Positions 37,021-46,215 of a DNA stretch of 64,000 nt are shown here, piece after piece; position 1 is the first letter of the stretch; each line of letters begins with the position of its first letter. Source of the stretch: Algoriphagus faecimaris (GTDB taxonomy: Bacteria; Bacteroidota; Bacteroidia; Cytophagales; Cyclobacteriaceae); the NCBI RefSeq assembly GCF_900101705.1, contig NZ_FNAC01000001.1, positions 62,001-126,000 on the forward strand, written 5' to 3'. The notes under the pieces are model-generated. The model worked only from the letters and a program-made list of their open reading frames with translations, was not told the DNA's origin and did no database searches. The position numbers were made by a program, and so were the translations under genes.

Positions 37021-37947
37021 TTATCCCAAGGCCCCTGTCTGATACACCTTTGGCGTGGACCCAAATTCTTGCTTAAATGCTCTGATGAAATAACTGATAT
37101 TTTTAAAACCCGCCATACAGGCAACCTCTTTCACTTGAAAATCTCCAATTTTTAGGTAATTTCTTGCCAATTTCAACCGCTCTTTCAACACAAACTCCAT
37201 GGGCGTCAAGCCCAACTCTTGCTTAAAGCTTCTCACAAAATGCGCCTTACTCATACAAGCCTTAGACGCCAACTCTTCCAGGCTGATAGTTTCCCTGAGG
37301 TGCTTTTTGATGTATTCTACTGTGTAGGCTAGTCGGTTTCCCGATGCAAGCTGCTTATAGGTCTTCTCCAGCATATCTCGGGCTTGCGTTTGGCTCAACC
37401 GGATCAAAAGTTCTTTCAAAGCCAGTGAAGCAATCAAATCTTTTTCTCTGGAGCGCTCTTTGACCCCGATCTTAATGAATCGATTGATGATTTCGCTAAG
37501 CTCATTGGTATTAATCAAATGGAATGAAGTCAAGTCAAGCCCCCACTCCTGCGTCAAGACCCGATCTGAAAATCGCTCATTGAGCATATTAAAAGTATTT
37601 TCAATCATCTCCTTTGAAATAGACAAGGCAATGCACTGTGTGGGATTATCCCATTTAGCTTCGGGAAAATCTATTTTCATCACTTCATTGGGCGGCACTA
37701 TCACTGATTCGCCCGGTAGATAATCAAATCCTGGTTTTTCAAAAAGGTGCATTACCTTTTTGCCCTTCAGCATCGTCGTCAATACCAGATCCCCAAAAAC
37801 CAAATTGACGTTCTCCGCTTCTTGATGAGTTTCAAAAATATTTAACTCACAATTGTCCAGTGTGTAGGTCGTCCTGTTTTCCACCAGAGTTTTTAAATCC
37901 TTAGGATTTCTCCAAGGAACTCCTGCTATAAAGTTACTTTGGGCCAT
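37021..37947 (-). CDS. AraC-family transcriptional regulator
   Basis: 308 residues. The C-terminal third is a double helix-turn-helix AraC domain: ISLEELASKACMSKAHFVRSFKQELGLTPMEFVLKERLKLARNYL, then VKEVACMAGFKNISYFIRAFKQEFGSTPKVYQ. The N-terminal part (about 1-180) resembles the cupin-like sensing domain of AraC regulators that accompany acetaldehyde or alcohol dehydrogenases (VNLVFGDLVLTTMLKGKKVMHLF, FDYLPGESVIVPPNEVM). It is divergent from the aldehyde dehydrogenase gene across 173 bases, so it most likely controls that gene in response to an aldehyde or alcohol. The effector is inferred, not shown. Confidence 0.9.
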   Translation of the reverse strand: MAQSNFIAGVPWRNPKDLKTLVENRTTYTLDNCELNIFETHQEAENVNLVFGDLVLTTMLKGKKVMHLFEKPGFDYLPGESVIVPPNEVMKIDFPEAKWDNPTQCIALSISKEMIENTFNMLNERFSDRVLTQEWGLDLTSFHLINTNELSEIINRFIKIGVKERSREKDLIASLALKELLIRLSQTQARDMLEKTYKQLASGNRLAYTVEYIKKHLRETISLEELASKACMSKAHFVRSFKQELGLTPMEFVLKERLKLARNYLKIGDFQVKEVACMAGFKNISYFIRAFKQEFGSTPKVYQTGALG

Positions 37948-38120
37948 TTCGTAATTTACGACTTAGAGTTTGACTTTAAAAGAATCAGTAAGGTGAAGAA
38001 TACTTAAAAAAAATTAAATCCACAGAAATCCCGCAATCTGGTAACATTTCCTGCGCATTCAGTGTCATTTTTTGACTTATTTATTTAAGAATTTTGAGAA
38101 AAACCAAAATAACTTAAAAC

Positions 38121-39647
38121 ATGAGTACACAAACCCTATCACAGGCCACTCCCGTAGAAAGGCCTCAAGTAAAAGAAAAATACGATCATTTTATTGGCGG
38201 AAAGTGGGTAGCTCCCAGCAATGGAGAGTATTTTGACAACATCTCTCCAGTGGATGGTTCAGTTTTTTCAAAAGCTGCCCGGGGAAATAAGGAAGACGTG
38301 GAAAAGGCATTGGATGCGGCACATGAGGCATTTAAATCCTGGTCCAAAACCTCAGCAGCAGAACGATCCAGAGTGCTGAATAAAATAGCAGACGTCATAG
38401 AGGAAAACCTAGAGATGCTTGCCCGTATCGAAACCATGGACAATGGCAAGGCCCTTCGGGAAACGAGAGCCGCGGATCTTCCCCTTTGCGTGGATCATTT
38501 CAGGTACTTTGCAGGAGTCATACGCGCAGACGAAAGCACAATTTCCGAACACGATGAGCATACTGTCAGTATCGCATTAAGTGAGCCACTTGGAGTAGTA
38601 GGTCAGATCATCCCTTGGAATTTCCCCTTGCTGATGGCAACTTGGAAAATCGCTCCTGCACTAGCAGCCGGTTGCTGTACCGTCGTAAAACCAGCCGAGC
38701 AGACACCTACGAGTATCATGGTGCTCATGGAGCTGATTGCTGATGTACTTCCTGCAGGAGTATTGAATGTAGTGACTGGTTTCGGGCCTGAAGCAGGAAA
38801 GCCTCTTGCCACTTCTCCCCGAGTAGCTAAGGTAGCCTTCACCGGGGAAACTACCACAGGACGTCTGATCATGCAGTATGCATCCGAAAACCTCATTCCT
38901 GTCACCATGGAGCTAGGAGGCAAGTCACCTAATATTTTCATGAAGTCTATTGCAGATGCTGATGATGATTTCTTTGACAAGTGCGTCGAAGGTGCTGTCA
39001 TGTTTGCTTTGAATCAAGGGGAAGTATGTACTTGTCCTTCGAGGATTTTGGTTCATGAGGATATTTATGATGTGTTTATGGAGAAAGTGATCGCCCGAAC
39101 CAAAGCCATTAAAATGGGTCATCCGCTAGCCGAAGATACCATGATGGGTGCTCAAGCTTCTAATGATCAATATGAAAAAATCCTATCTTACTTCGAAATC
39201 GGCAAAGAAGAAGGCGCAACTATTCTGACCGGTGGAGCCAAAGCAGGATTAAATTCCGGCTTGGAAAATGGTTTCTATATCCAACCTACCATTATGAAAG
39301 GGCATAATAAAATGCGGGTATTCCAAGAGGAAATCTTTGGTCCTGTGACCTGTGTGACTACTTTCAAAACGACTGAGGAAGCGATCGAAATCGCCAATGA
39401 CACCATGTACGGATTAGGTGCTGGACTTTGGTCCAGGGATGCACACGAGCTCTATCAAGTTCCTAGAGCCATTCAAGCTGGCCGGGTTTGGGTCAACTGC
39501 TATCATGCTTATCCAGCACATGCTCCTTTTGGAGGTTACAAAAAATCCGGCTTTGGCCGTGAAAACCATGCGATGATGCTTAACCATTATCGTCAAACCA
39601 AAAACATGCTGATTTCATACAGCAAGCAGAAATTAGGATTCTTCTAG
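38121..39647 (+). CDS. Aldehyde dehydrogenase, acetaldehyde/ExaC-like
   Basis: 508 residues, full length for the NAD-dependent aldehyde dehydrogenase superfamily. The general base Glu is in [12 protein letters not shown] (about 264), and the nucleophile lies in [14 protein letters not shown] (about 301-303, a CTC pattern typical of acetaldehyde dehydrogenases of the ExaC/AcoD group). Cofactor and structural motifs include [36 protein letters not shown] and AFTGETTTG. It oxidises short aldehydes such as acetaldehyde to the acid. The divergent AraC regulator and the downstream DUF779 gene are the standard companions of this group. Confidence 0.94.
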   Translation: MSTQTLSQATPVERPQVKEKYDHFIGGKWVAPSNGEYFDNISPVDGSVFSKAARGNKEDVEKALDAAHEAFKSWSKTSAAERSRVLNKIADVIEENLEMLARIETMDNGKALRETRAADLPLCVDHFRYFAGVIRADESTISEHDEHTVSIALSEPLGVVGQIIPWNFPLLMATWKIAPALAAGCCTVVKPAEQTPTSIMVLMELIADVLPAGVLNVVTGFGPEAGKPLATSPRVAKVAFTGETTTGRLIMQYASENLIPVTMELGGKSPNIFMKSIADADDDFFDKCVEGAVMFALNQGEVCTCPSRILVHEDIYDVFMEKVIARTKAIKMGHPLAEDTMMGAQASNDQYEKILSYFEIGKEEGATILTGGAKAGLNSGLENGFYIQPTIMKGHNKMRVFQEEIFGPVTCVTTFKTTEEAIEIANDTMYGLGAGLWSRDAHELYQVPRAIQAGRVWVNCYHAYPAHAPFGGYKKSGFGRENHAMMLNHYRQTKNMLISYSKQKLGFF

Positions 39648-39670
39648 AATTGGTAATTTCTTTTGACCAA

Positions 39671-39700
39671 AGGCGGGAAAAATCATTTCTCGCCTTTATT
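39671..39700 (+). terminator. Hairpin between the aldehyde dehydrogenase and DUF779 genes
   Basis: AGGCGGGAAA (39671-39680) pairs with TTTCTCGCCT (39686-39695), 10 bp with one G-T wobble, followed by TTATTTG. It may act as a partial terminator that lowers DUF779 expression relative to the enzyme. Confidence 0.6.
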
Positions 39701-39726
39701 TGCTTAACATACAAACCCAAAATACC

Positions 39727-40131
39727 ATGACCCATACCCAACGAGTTTTGATCACCGAGTCCGCCAAAGAAACGATAGACACCTTAAGAAAGCGATTTGG
39801 AAGTGAACTAATGTTTCATCAAAGCGGTGGATGCTGTGATGGATCCTCTCCTATGTGTTTCGAAAAGGGAGACTTCAAAGTGGGTTCACAGGACATATGG
39901 ATGGGAGAAGTATATGGCTGTGATTTTTTCATGTCCGCTGATCAGTTTGAGTACTGGAAGCATACCCAATTGACCCTGGACATTACCCCCGGAAGAGGAA
40001 GTAGTTTTTCGATCGAAATCCCAATGGGTATTCGTTTCATCATTCGGTCCCGGATGTTTACGATGGAAGAACTTCAAAATCTGGAACCCACCAAAACTGG
40101 AGAGGAAGTTTTGGCGGAAAAAATAGATTAA
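39727..40131 (+). CDS. DUF779 family protein
   Basis: 134 residues from the ATG at 39727; the frame extends nine codons upstream to a TTG that overlaps nothing useful. The protein is the DUF779 type: ELMFHQSGGCCDGSSPMCF with three Cys, then DIWMGEVYGCDFFMSADQFEYWKHTQLTLDI and GRGSSFSIEIPMGIRFIIRSRMFT. The Cys cluster (CC...C...C) suggests a metal or redox site, but the function is not established to my knowledge. DUF779 genes are often found beside acetaldehyde-type dehydrogenases, as here, so a supporting role for that enzyme is likely. The hairpin at 39671 separates the two genes. Confidence 0.82.
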   Translation: MTHTQRVLITESAKETIDTLRKRFGSELMFHQSGGCCDGSSPMCFEKGDFKVGSQDIWMGEVYGCDFFMSADQFEYWKHTQLTLDITPGRGSSFSIEIPMGIRFIIRSRMFTMEELQNLEPTKTGEEVLAEKID

Positions 40132-40213
40132 ATACATACTACCCAATCGCCTCTTATCCTAGGCATATTGATTGTATCAACTTTTGTTTAACTTGATCAG
40201 GAAAAACCTACCT

Positions 40214-41377
40214 ATGAAAAAAATCCTGATTTTCTTTCTTCTCCTTTTCTTAGTTTATCTGATAGGTATCAATACAGTGCCTTCCTATATCGAATCCGAC
40301 CGAAATCCAGTCAAAAATCCAAGTCCTTACCCAGTCTCAAACGAAGCTTATGATCTATACAATAGGCTAGATTTCATCGCTGACCTACATTGTGATGCTC
40401 TACTCTGGGGTAGAGACCTAACAAAACGTGGGAATCGAGGTCATGTAGACTTCCCAAGAATGAGAGAAGTGAATGTTGCTTTGGAAATGTTCACAATTGT
40501 ATCCAAGTCGCCTGCGGGGCAAAATATGGAGAAAAACAGTTCTGATGCATTTGACAATATCACACCGCTGACCATAGCAAAAGGTGAAAGTCCATTCAAC
40601 TGGTTTAGTCTTATTAACAGAACACTCTCGCAAGCTCAAGCATTAGAAAAATTTGCTGCTAAGGAGGAGGGAAATATGATTGTTATCAAGACTAAGGAGG
40701 ACCTGCTTCGATTAATTGAAATGCGGAAAAAAAACCCAAAAGTAATAGGGGGAATGATCGGGATAGAGGGAGCACATGCTTTGGAAGGCAAACTTGAAAA
40801 TATTGACGCCGTCTATAATGCAGGAATCCGAATGATAGGTCCCACCCATTTTTTTGACAACGAATTAGGAGGGTCTGCCCATGGAGAGAGTGGAGAGGGC
40901 CTTTCTGCTTTTGGCAAGGAAGTGATTATGAAAATGAATGAACTGGGTATTTTTATCGATTTGGCACATTCCTCCCCAGCCATCATTGATGATGTCTTGG
41001 CATTGTCTTCGAATCCTGTAATAGTTTCTCACACAGGACTAAAGTCAGTTTTAAATTCCCAAAGAAATCTAAGCGACGAACAGATTCAACGGATTGCACG
41101 AAAAAAAGGTATTATTGGTATTGCATTTTTTGAAAAAGCAGTAGGCAACCCCGAACTCCCAAATATAATCGCATCTATAAAGCATATCCGAGATTTGGTT
41201 GGGATTGAATATGTTGCTTTGGGGTCTGATTATGATGGTTCTGTAGCAGTCCCTTTTGATATTACTGGACTCCCGCTAATCGTAGAGGGTCTACTAAAAG
41301 AAGGTTTTACCGAATCTGAAATACGTGCGGTCATGGGAGAAAATGTAAAGCGTTTTTTGCTCAAAAACCTCAAATGA
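40214..41377 (+). CDS. Membrane dipeptidase (M19 family), secreted or membrane-anchored
   Basis: 387 residues from the ATG at 40214, where MKKILIFFLLLFLVYLIGIN gives an N-terminal membrane segment; the frame to a TTG at 40172 adds an unsuitable start. The M19 metal motif His-x-Asp is in FIADLHCDALLWGRDL. Further conserved parts are GMIGIEGAHALEG (bridging Glu), GPTHFFDNELGGSAHG, VSHTGLKSV and VALGSDYDGSVAVP. Renal-dipeptidase-type enzymes cleave dipeptides, including D-amino-acid-containing ones, using two zinc ions. It is followed two bases later by a VIT-family transporter gene. Confidence 0.9.
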   Translation: MKKILIFFLLLFLVYLIGINTVPSYIESDRNPVKNPSPYPVSNEAYDLYNRLDFIADLHCDALLWGRDLTKRGNRGHVDFPRMREVNVALEMFTIVSKSPAGQNMEKNSSDAFDNITPLTIAKGESPFNWFSLINRTLSQAQALEKFAAKEEGNMIVIKTKEDLLRLIEMRKKNPKVIGGMIGIEGAHALEGKLENIDAVYNAGIRMIGPTHFFDNELGGSAHGESGEGLSAFGKEVIMKMNELGIFIDLAHSSPAIIDDVLALSSNPVIVSHTGLKSVLNSQRNLSDEQIQRIARKKGIIGIAFFEKAVGNPELPNIIASIKHIRDLVGIEYVALGSDYDGSVAVPFDITGLPLIVEGLLKEGFTESEIRAVMGENVKRFLLKNLK

Positions 41378-41378
41378 A

Positions 41379-42104
41379 ATGAACGAAAAAATTTTACATC
41401 AAGAGTCTGCCAAATTTGGCAAACTGCAAGAATACATGCGGGAGTTTGTCTATGGTGGCATCGATGGGGCTGTAACGACATTTGCGGTAGTAGCTGGTGG
41501 TTTTGGAGCCAATTTGGATACTGGCATTATTTTGATTTTGGGCTTTGCTAATCTCCTAGCGGATGGATTTTCCATGTCTGTCGGCGCTTACCTTTCAGCC
41601 AAAACAGATAAAGAGAACTTCAAAAAGCACGAGAAAATAGAATATTGGGAGGTAGAAAATATCCCTGAAAAAGAGGAAGAAGAAATCCGAGAAATCTATG
41701 CTTCCAAGGGTTTCAAGGGAGATTTATTAGAAAAAGTGGTCCAACAAATCTGCTCTGACAAAGACCTTTGGGTAGCAGAAATGATGAAAGACGAATTGGA
41801 AATGATGGAAGAGACCAAAAGCCCCTTTAAAATCGGCTTAGCTACACTTGTATCTTTTGTTTTGGTAGGCTTCATTCCCCTTTTGGTTTATTTGATTGAT
41901 TTTTTTAGGCCTATTGATAATAATATTTTCCTTTTCACAAGCATCTTAACTGGCTTCGCTTTTATGCTAGTTGGGTGGATGAAAAGCTGGGTCAATCACA
42001 CCTCTACTTTCAGAAGTATCACAGAGACGGTAGGATTAGGACTCTTAGCCGCCTTGGTGGCCTATTACGTGGGAGATATTTTAGAAGGCTTCTTTATCCA
42101 ATAA
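41379..42104 (+). CDS. VIT1/CCC1-family iron/manganese transporter
   Basis: 241 residues. The family signature is in the first two helices: YMREFVYGGIDGAVTTFAVVAGGFGANL and ANLLADGFSMSVGAYLSAKTDKE. A long cytoplasmic acidic loop (about 85-150, EEEEIREIYASKGFKGDLLEKVVQQI and MKDELEMMEE) carries Glu and Met residues like the metal-collecting domain of VIT1. Three more helices follow. CCC1/VIT proteins move Fe2+ or Mn2+ out of the cytoplasm. Gene starts and ends are two and three bases from the neighbours, so it is in one operon with the dipeptidase and DUF5995 genes. Confidence 0.9.
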   Translation: MNEKILHQESAKFGKLQEYMREFVYGGIDGAVTTFAVVAGGFGANLDTGIILILGFANLLADGFSMSVGAYLSAKTDKENFKKHEKIEYWEVENIPEKEEEEIREIYASKGFKGDLLEKVVQQICSDKDLWVAEMMKDELEMMEETKSPFKIGLATLVSFVLVGFIPLLVYLIDFFRPIDNNIFLFTSILTGFAFMLVGWMKSWVNHTSTFRSITETVGLGLLAALVAYYVGDILEGFFIQ

Positions 42105-42107
42105 GTC

Positions 42108-42872
42108 ATGACGACAATCAATGAGGTACTTCTTCGCATGGATCAAATTGTTGCTGAATGTCATCAGCGGCAAAGCAGAATGGGCTATTTTGCGATTCTC
42201 TATAGGCAAGTGACTCGCAGGATCAGAGATGGGATTTTGGCGGGGGAATTCCTAGATAATCCCAGAATGGAATTATTGGATGTACTTTTTGCCCAGCGGT
42301 TTATTGAAGCTTACGATTTTTGGAATGCAAACCAAAGCGCAACTCAAAGCTGGCGATTAGCCTTTCAGGCAAGCTCTAACTCCAAGCACCTAGTGATTCA
42401 GCACCTGTTTCTAGGAATTAATGCCCATATCAATTTGGATCTAGGAATAGCCGCCTCTGAAACCATGCGCGGTAAAAACCTCTTAGACATCAAAGCTGAC
42501 TTTGATAAAATCAATGAGATTCTGGCTGAATTGGTAGATGATGTAAAGGCTAATATCAGCAAAGTCTCTCCAATTTTTGGCTGGCTAATCCCTTTAGCAA
42601 AGGGTAAAGATGAAATGCTGCTAAATTTCTCGATTCAATTAGCACGAGATGGAGCTTGGAAGTATGCCAAGGAATATCATGCTGATCCCAACAAGGAATT
42701 TCAGATCAATGATCGTGATAATAACATCGCTGCCCTTGCTCAAAAGCTTATCAATCCTGGAAAACTCCTAAGCTTCCTGATCAGAATCATAGGTTTTGCC
42801 GAATGGAAAACCGTCAGCAAAACAATGGAGCAGTTGGATCAGGTAGCTCATAAAACTTTCCAAAAGTTTTGA
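42108..42872 (+). CDS. DUF5995 family protein
   Basis: 254 residues, mainly helical. The match to DUF5995 rests on MGYFAILYRQVTRRIRDGILAGEF, FIEAYDFWNANQSATQSWRLAF and HLFLGINAHINLDLGIAASE. The latter two segments contain His and Asp residues that could bind a metal. I know of no experimentally assigned function. No signal peptide is present. It lies three bases after the VIT-family transporter gene, so a link to metal handling or to the dipeptidase is possible. It converges with the toxin-antitoxin genes with a 12-base gap. Confidence 0.8.
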   Translation: MTTINEVLLRMDQIVAECHQRQSRMGYFAILYRQVTRRIRDGILAGEFLDNPRMELLDVLFAQRFIEAYDFWNANQSATQSWRLAFQASSNSKHLVIQHLFLGINAHINLDLGIAASETMRGKNLLDIKADFDKINEILAELVDDVKANISKVSPIFGWLIPLAKGKDEMLLNFSIQLARDGAWKYAKEYHADPNKEFQINDRDNNIAALAQKLINPGKLLSFLIRIIGFAEWKTVSKTMEQLDQVAHKTFQKF

Positions 42873-42884
42873 TTCCAAAGAGGT

Positions 42885-43301
42885 CTAAAATATCACCTCA
42901 TCCAAAAACTTTCGACAGTCATAAACGGGGATCTCTGAAAAATAAAAGCCTTCCGAATCTTCGGTGATGATGGCTTGACAATCATGTAGCAAAGCGGAAT
43001 AATACTCCAAGCCATCCTCGAAATCGACAACACTAGGATCAGAAACTGCTCGAGAAACCACTATCGAATCTACTGAAGCAATATGAAGCTTGGAAGAAAG
43101 GACTTCCATTTTTCGTTTAGCAAGACCTGCTCCACTTTTTTTCTCTGCAAAATAAAAAGCAATAGCTAAGCAAATGGGCGTGGTATAAAGTTGATAGCGA
43201 AGCTGATCAGCCAAACTTAAGATTCGCGCCGAATGCGGAAAAAGCGGATATTCCTTATTCAATACAGAAACCAGAACATTCGCATCAAGAAAAACTTTCA
43301 T
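42885..43301 (-). CDS. PIN-domain toxin of a type II toxin-antitoxin pair
   Basis: 138 residues with the PIN fold. The first acidic residue is Asp6 in MKVFLDANVLVSVL, and later acidic positions are in VVDFEDGLEYYSALLHDCQAIITED. PIN toxins are Mg-dependent ribonucleases (VapC type). The start codon overlaps the antitoxin stop by four bases, the usual coupled order with the antitoxin first. The target RNA cannot be predicted. The pair lies between the DUF5995 and DUF4407 genes and could be a stability module. The catalytic residues appear intact, so it is probably active. Confidence 0.85.
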   Translation of the reverse strand: MKVFLDANVLVSVLNKEYPLFPHSARILSLADQLRYQLYTTPICLAIAFYFAEKKSGAGLAKRKMEVLSSKLHIASVDSIVVSRAVSDPSVVDFEDGLEYYSALLHDCQAIITEDSEGFYFSEIPVYDCRKFLDEVIF

Positions 43302-43555
43302 TTTTTACTGCCAAAAAATTCATCCTTCATTGCTTTTCGGCTCGATGAAGTACGCTTATATTCTACCTCACCCTGAGACACCATATTTACCCAATCAGCA
43401 ATCGGAAGCTCCTCCAACGATTGGTAATTTTTGGAAGTCATCTGTGCATAGAGAAACTCCGTCAGTCTGGAAAGGCTGATGTTGTTTTGGTCGGCAAAAC
43501 CCTTGGCTCGCTCTATGATGTCTTTATTAAAAGACAAAGTGATTTTAGTATCCAT
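43298..43555 (-). CDS. DUF6364-type antitoxin
   Basis: 85 residues. The N-terminal half (MDTKITLSFNKDIIERAKGFADQNNISLSRLTEFLYAQM) is a ribbon-helix-helix-like DNA-binding domain of the DUF6364 type that pairs with PIN toxins. The C-terminal part (VNMVSQGEVEYKRTSSSRKAMKDEFFGSKK) is charged and likely wraps the toxin. It overlaps the toxin gene by four bases. As with other antitoxins it probably represses its own promoter in the 50 bases to the DUF4407 gene. No clear operator palindrome was seen there. Confidence 0.82.
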   Translation of the reverse strand: MDTKITLSFNKDIIERAKGFADQNNISLSRLTEFLYAQMTSKNYQSLEELPIADWVNMVSQGEVEYKRTSSSRKAMKDEFFGSKK

Positions 43556-43605
43556 AGCACCATCAATTATTTTATACCGTAAAGAAAAAAATATTTACAC
43601 GTATT

Positions 43606-44736
43606 TCAAAACAACTCTCTGATTTTCTTCAATTTCCACTCCCAATTTGCCAATTCCCGATCGGTTTCCGCACGGTTTTTTCGATTGGTTTTTTCCTTTT
43701 TCAAGTCAGTGGCGAAAAAATGGGTATCCTGAAAATAACCAACCCTAGCCTCTGATTCTCCTTTGGCAATGGTCCACTTTTCACCTTTGAATAGCTTGAT
43801 GCGATCTTCATGCAATTCCAAAAGCTCATCATAAGGGCCACGAGGCGAAATTAATTTGACGAAAATCGGGGCCGTCTCAATCGCTATAAAAAGTAGCATG
43901 ATAAAGGCATTGGCCATTGCCATTGCAGAGCTCTCGGTGGTCAAAACCGACAGCGCATCCATTCGAGCCGCCAGACCATCAAAGCCTTCGATTCCCGGTT
44001 GCTGCTTTTCAAACTCCGCTTGTCGCAAAGCCATAAATTCACGTATCTGGGACTCGAGGGTATCGATTCGCGCTTGATTTCTACTTCTCAGCTGCTCGAG
44101 AGTCGATTGTGCCGCGTCCAGCTGCTCTTCCTTCTTTTTGGCATTAGTCCCTAATCCGACTATTCCACTTGTACCTAAGGTTTTTTCTCCAAAACGCTCA
44201 GCATCGTATTCTCCCTGAAGCTGATCCCGAAAGGCTTCCGACTTTGAAACCTCTTCTTTTAGCGATTCAATTCTCCCTTCCAGTTCCAAAATCTCGGGAA
44301 AGCCTTTAGCCAAATTGGTTTTTGCTTCCGCAATAAATTCTGTTTTTTTCTCGTCTAGCTTTCGGTTGATTTCCCGCTCAAACATCTTCAACTCGAGTGG
44401 CTTCGAGATGACCAAAGCCAATAAAACCGCCAAGACCAGCCTTGGAATCGCCAGCTTCCATTCATCCCATGCATTTTCTTTTTTACGCATACTCGATACG
44501 ATAAACCGATCCAGGTTGAAAATCATTAAGCCCCATAGCAAACCGAAGCCAATTGAAGGCACCAAGCTTTGGAAAACCGTAAACAAAGCATACCCAGCTG
44601 CCAAAGCTGCCAATACCCCAGTGAAAAACACCGTGGCTCCTATCCCCATATATTTGTTTGATTCGGTGGGAGTTCGCTTGAGAATAGAAAAATTAGCACC
44701 GCTACAAAACCAGAAAAAACGAGTAATAGACTTCAT
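43606..44736 (-). CDS. DUF4407 membrane protein with coiled coil
   Basis: 376 residues. Three hydrophobic helices in the first 115 residues (GIGATVFFTGVLAALAAGYALF, GFGLLWGLMIFNLDRFIV, LVLAVLLALVISKPLELKMF) are followed by a coiled coil at about 125-250 (for example LEGRIESLKEEVSKSEAFRDQL and LDAAQSTLEQLRSRNQARID), and a fourth helix (AMANAFIMLLFIAIETAPIFVKL) precedes a charged tail. This is the DUF4407 architecture. The function is unknown. It lies 50 bases upstream of the PIN/DUF6364 pair on the same strand. The first residues MKSITRFFWFCSGAN support the start. Confidence 0.87.
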   Translation of the reverse strand: MKSITRFFWFCSGANFSILKRTPTESNKYMGIGATVFFTGVLAALAAGYALFTVFQSLVPSIGFGLLWGLMIFNLDRFIVSSMRKKENAWDEWKLAIPRLVLAVLLALVISKPLELKMFEREINRKLDEKKTEFIAEAKTNLAKGFPEILELEGRIESLKEEVSKSEAFRDQLQGEYDAERFGEKTLGTSGIVGLGTNAKKKEEQLDAAQSTLEQLRSRNQARIDTLESQIREFMALRQAEFEKQQPGIEGFDGLAARMDALSVLTTESSAMAMANAFIMLLFIAIETAPIFVKLISPRGPYDELLELHEDRIKLFKGEKWTIAKGESEARVGYFQDTHFFATDLKKEKTNRKNRAETDRELANWEWKLKKIRELF

Positions 44737-44964
44737 ACTTAGAGGATTTTTAAGTAAAAACTATTTGCTAAAACTCTTCCAAATTGAATGATAAAAATAG
44801 CTAAGTTATAAAAGCAGCCCAAATCGGGATGAAAAAGGGCATTTGAGTGACAGAAATTGCAATCCACTTAAAATGAACACTTTCAATAGCTGTCCTTATT
44901 GTTCAGATTCGTGCATCGAATGAACGGTTTTGGTTCAGCCGATTTTTGAATTAAGTTTGTGACT

Positions 44965-45618
44965 ATGAAAAAAATCCTCCTTTCCCTTTCCGCATTATTG
45001 ATCTTAGCTTTTCAATTGATCAGCGCTCAAACTTTGCCCTATGAGCAGGAAGTGAAATCACTGAGTGCCAAAATAGACAGTGTAGGTTGGTCAGCAGGCG
45101 GCACTGTATTTACGGGTAGTTCGACGATCCGAATGTGGAAGGACTTAGGTGCTGATTTCCCTGAGCACCCCTTGATCAATACTGGATTTGGGGGTTCACA
45201 GGCCAAGGACTTGCAGCGGTTTTTGTATCCCTTGGTTCTCAGATTCGAACCTTCCCGAGTTTTCATTTACGAAGGAGACAATGACATCTGGGCTGATGTC
45301 TCCGCTCAGGAGATAATCCATACGTTTGAGGATATCCTCAGTCGTATTCATTTAGCCAACCCTCAGACAGAAATTTATTTGATCGGTGCTAAACCCAGCC
45401 CTAGCCGATGGGAGAAGGCGAGCAGCTACCAAGAGTTCAACAAGCAGCTTAAGGATCTATCAATTAGAAAAGAAAAAGTGACTTTCGTCGATACCTGGGC
45501 TGCTTTGACAGATGCCGAAGGACAGCCTAGGCCTGAGCTATACCTCAAAGACCAGTTACATTTAAATGATGAAGGATATCTAATCTGGAAAGATATTTTT
45601 AGGCCTTATTTTGATTAA
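44965..45618 (+). CDS. SGNH/GDSL hydrolase, secreted
   Basis: 217 residues from the ATG at 44965, where MKKILLSLSALLILAFQLISAQ is a signal peptide; a GTG two codons upstream is less likely. The four SGNH blocks are visible: the Ser in VFTGSSTIRMWKDL (block I, GSS replacing GDS), the Gly in GFGGSQAKDL (block II), the Asn in YEGDNDIWADV (block III) and the Asp and His in LYLKDQLHLNDEGY (block V). The family includes esterases, lipases and acetylxylan esterases. A periplasmic esterase is the simplest reading. It converges with the next gene. Confidence 0.87.
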   Translation: MKKILLSLSALLILAFQLISAQTLPYEQEVKSLSAKIDSVGWSAGGTVFTGSSTIRMWKDLGADFPEHPLINTGFGGSQAKDLQRFLYPLVLRFEPSRVFIYEGDNDIWADVSAQEIIHTFEDILSRIHLANPQTEIYLIGAKPSPSRWEKASSYQEFNKQLKDLSIRKEKVTFVDTWAALTDAEGQPRPELYLKDQLHLNDEGYLIWKDIFRPYFD

Positions 45619-46215
45619 TCAAGGGCCAAAAACACGAAGAGAAACGGCCAACACAATTTGCTGAGATCGGAAGCTTTGATCTTGACCAAATACCCGATCA
45701 AATTTGAACTTCTGATCGTTAAACTCCCGCTCATAGCGTAAGTCCACTCCTACCGGCCCCAGAGAAACTCCCATCCCAAATTGATACCCCATACGGAGTC
45801 GGCTATTAAAATCACTTGAATTGTCAGGAAGAAAATTATCGTCTAGGGTGTAATGAAAAGATGGGCCCGCAAAAACATTGATGACTCTAAATAGGCGAAT
45901 TCCAGCTAAAATGGGGGCATCTATTCGTCTAGCTTCGGCATCAATCAAACCGGTATTGAATCGGGTTTCGGTATAGACTAACTCCGGTCTCAAATAGATA
46001 TCGTAAGAATTCATTGTATAAAAAACTCCGGCGTGATATCCTACTCCACCAAGTGGGTCTTTCCATACAGACTCTGCATCACGAAAATATTTACCTGAAG
46101 TATTGTAATTCATCCCTGCTTTCACTCCAAAACCGGAACCTTGCTGCGCAGTCGTCGCGAAAGCAAAAGAGAAAAGTAAACTTACTACGGCAAATCCAAT
46201 TTTTGATAGTTTCAT
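45619..46215 (-). CDS. Outer-membrane beta-barrel protein (porin family)
   Basis: 198 residues from the ATG at 46215, which begins a signal peptide (MKLSKIGFAVVSLLFSFAFATTAQQ); the frame runs to 46323 without signal character. The mature part has alternating beta strands with Tyr/Phe pairs (GVKAGMNYNTSG, SYDIYLRPELVYTET, FAGPSFHYTLDDN, LRMGYQFGMGVSLGPVGVDLRYER) and ends SLRVFG, as expected of the PorT/OMP_b-brl_2 group of Bacteroidota. Its role may be structural or transport; no partner is adjacent. It ends one base from the SGNH hydrolase stop. Confidence 0.82.
   Translation of the reverse strand: MKLSKIGFAVVSLLFSFAFATTAQQGSGFGVKAGMNYNTSGKYFRDAESVWKDPLGGVGYHAGVFYTMNSYDIYLRPELVYTETRFNTGLIDAEARRIDAPILAGIRLFRVINVFAGPSFHYTLDDNFLPDNSSDFNSRLRMGYQFGMGVSLGPVGVDLRYEREFNDQKFKFDRVFGQDQSFRSQQIVLAVSLRVFGP

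Noticed and set aside
38060-38085. GTCA-N5-TGAC inverted pair upstream of the aldehyde dehydrogenase as a fifth Crp-type site
   Set aside because: The half-sites are in the opposite order to GTGA-N6-TCAC and no good -7 element lies at 20-22 bases.
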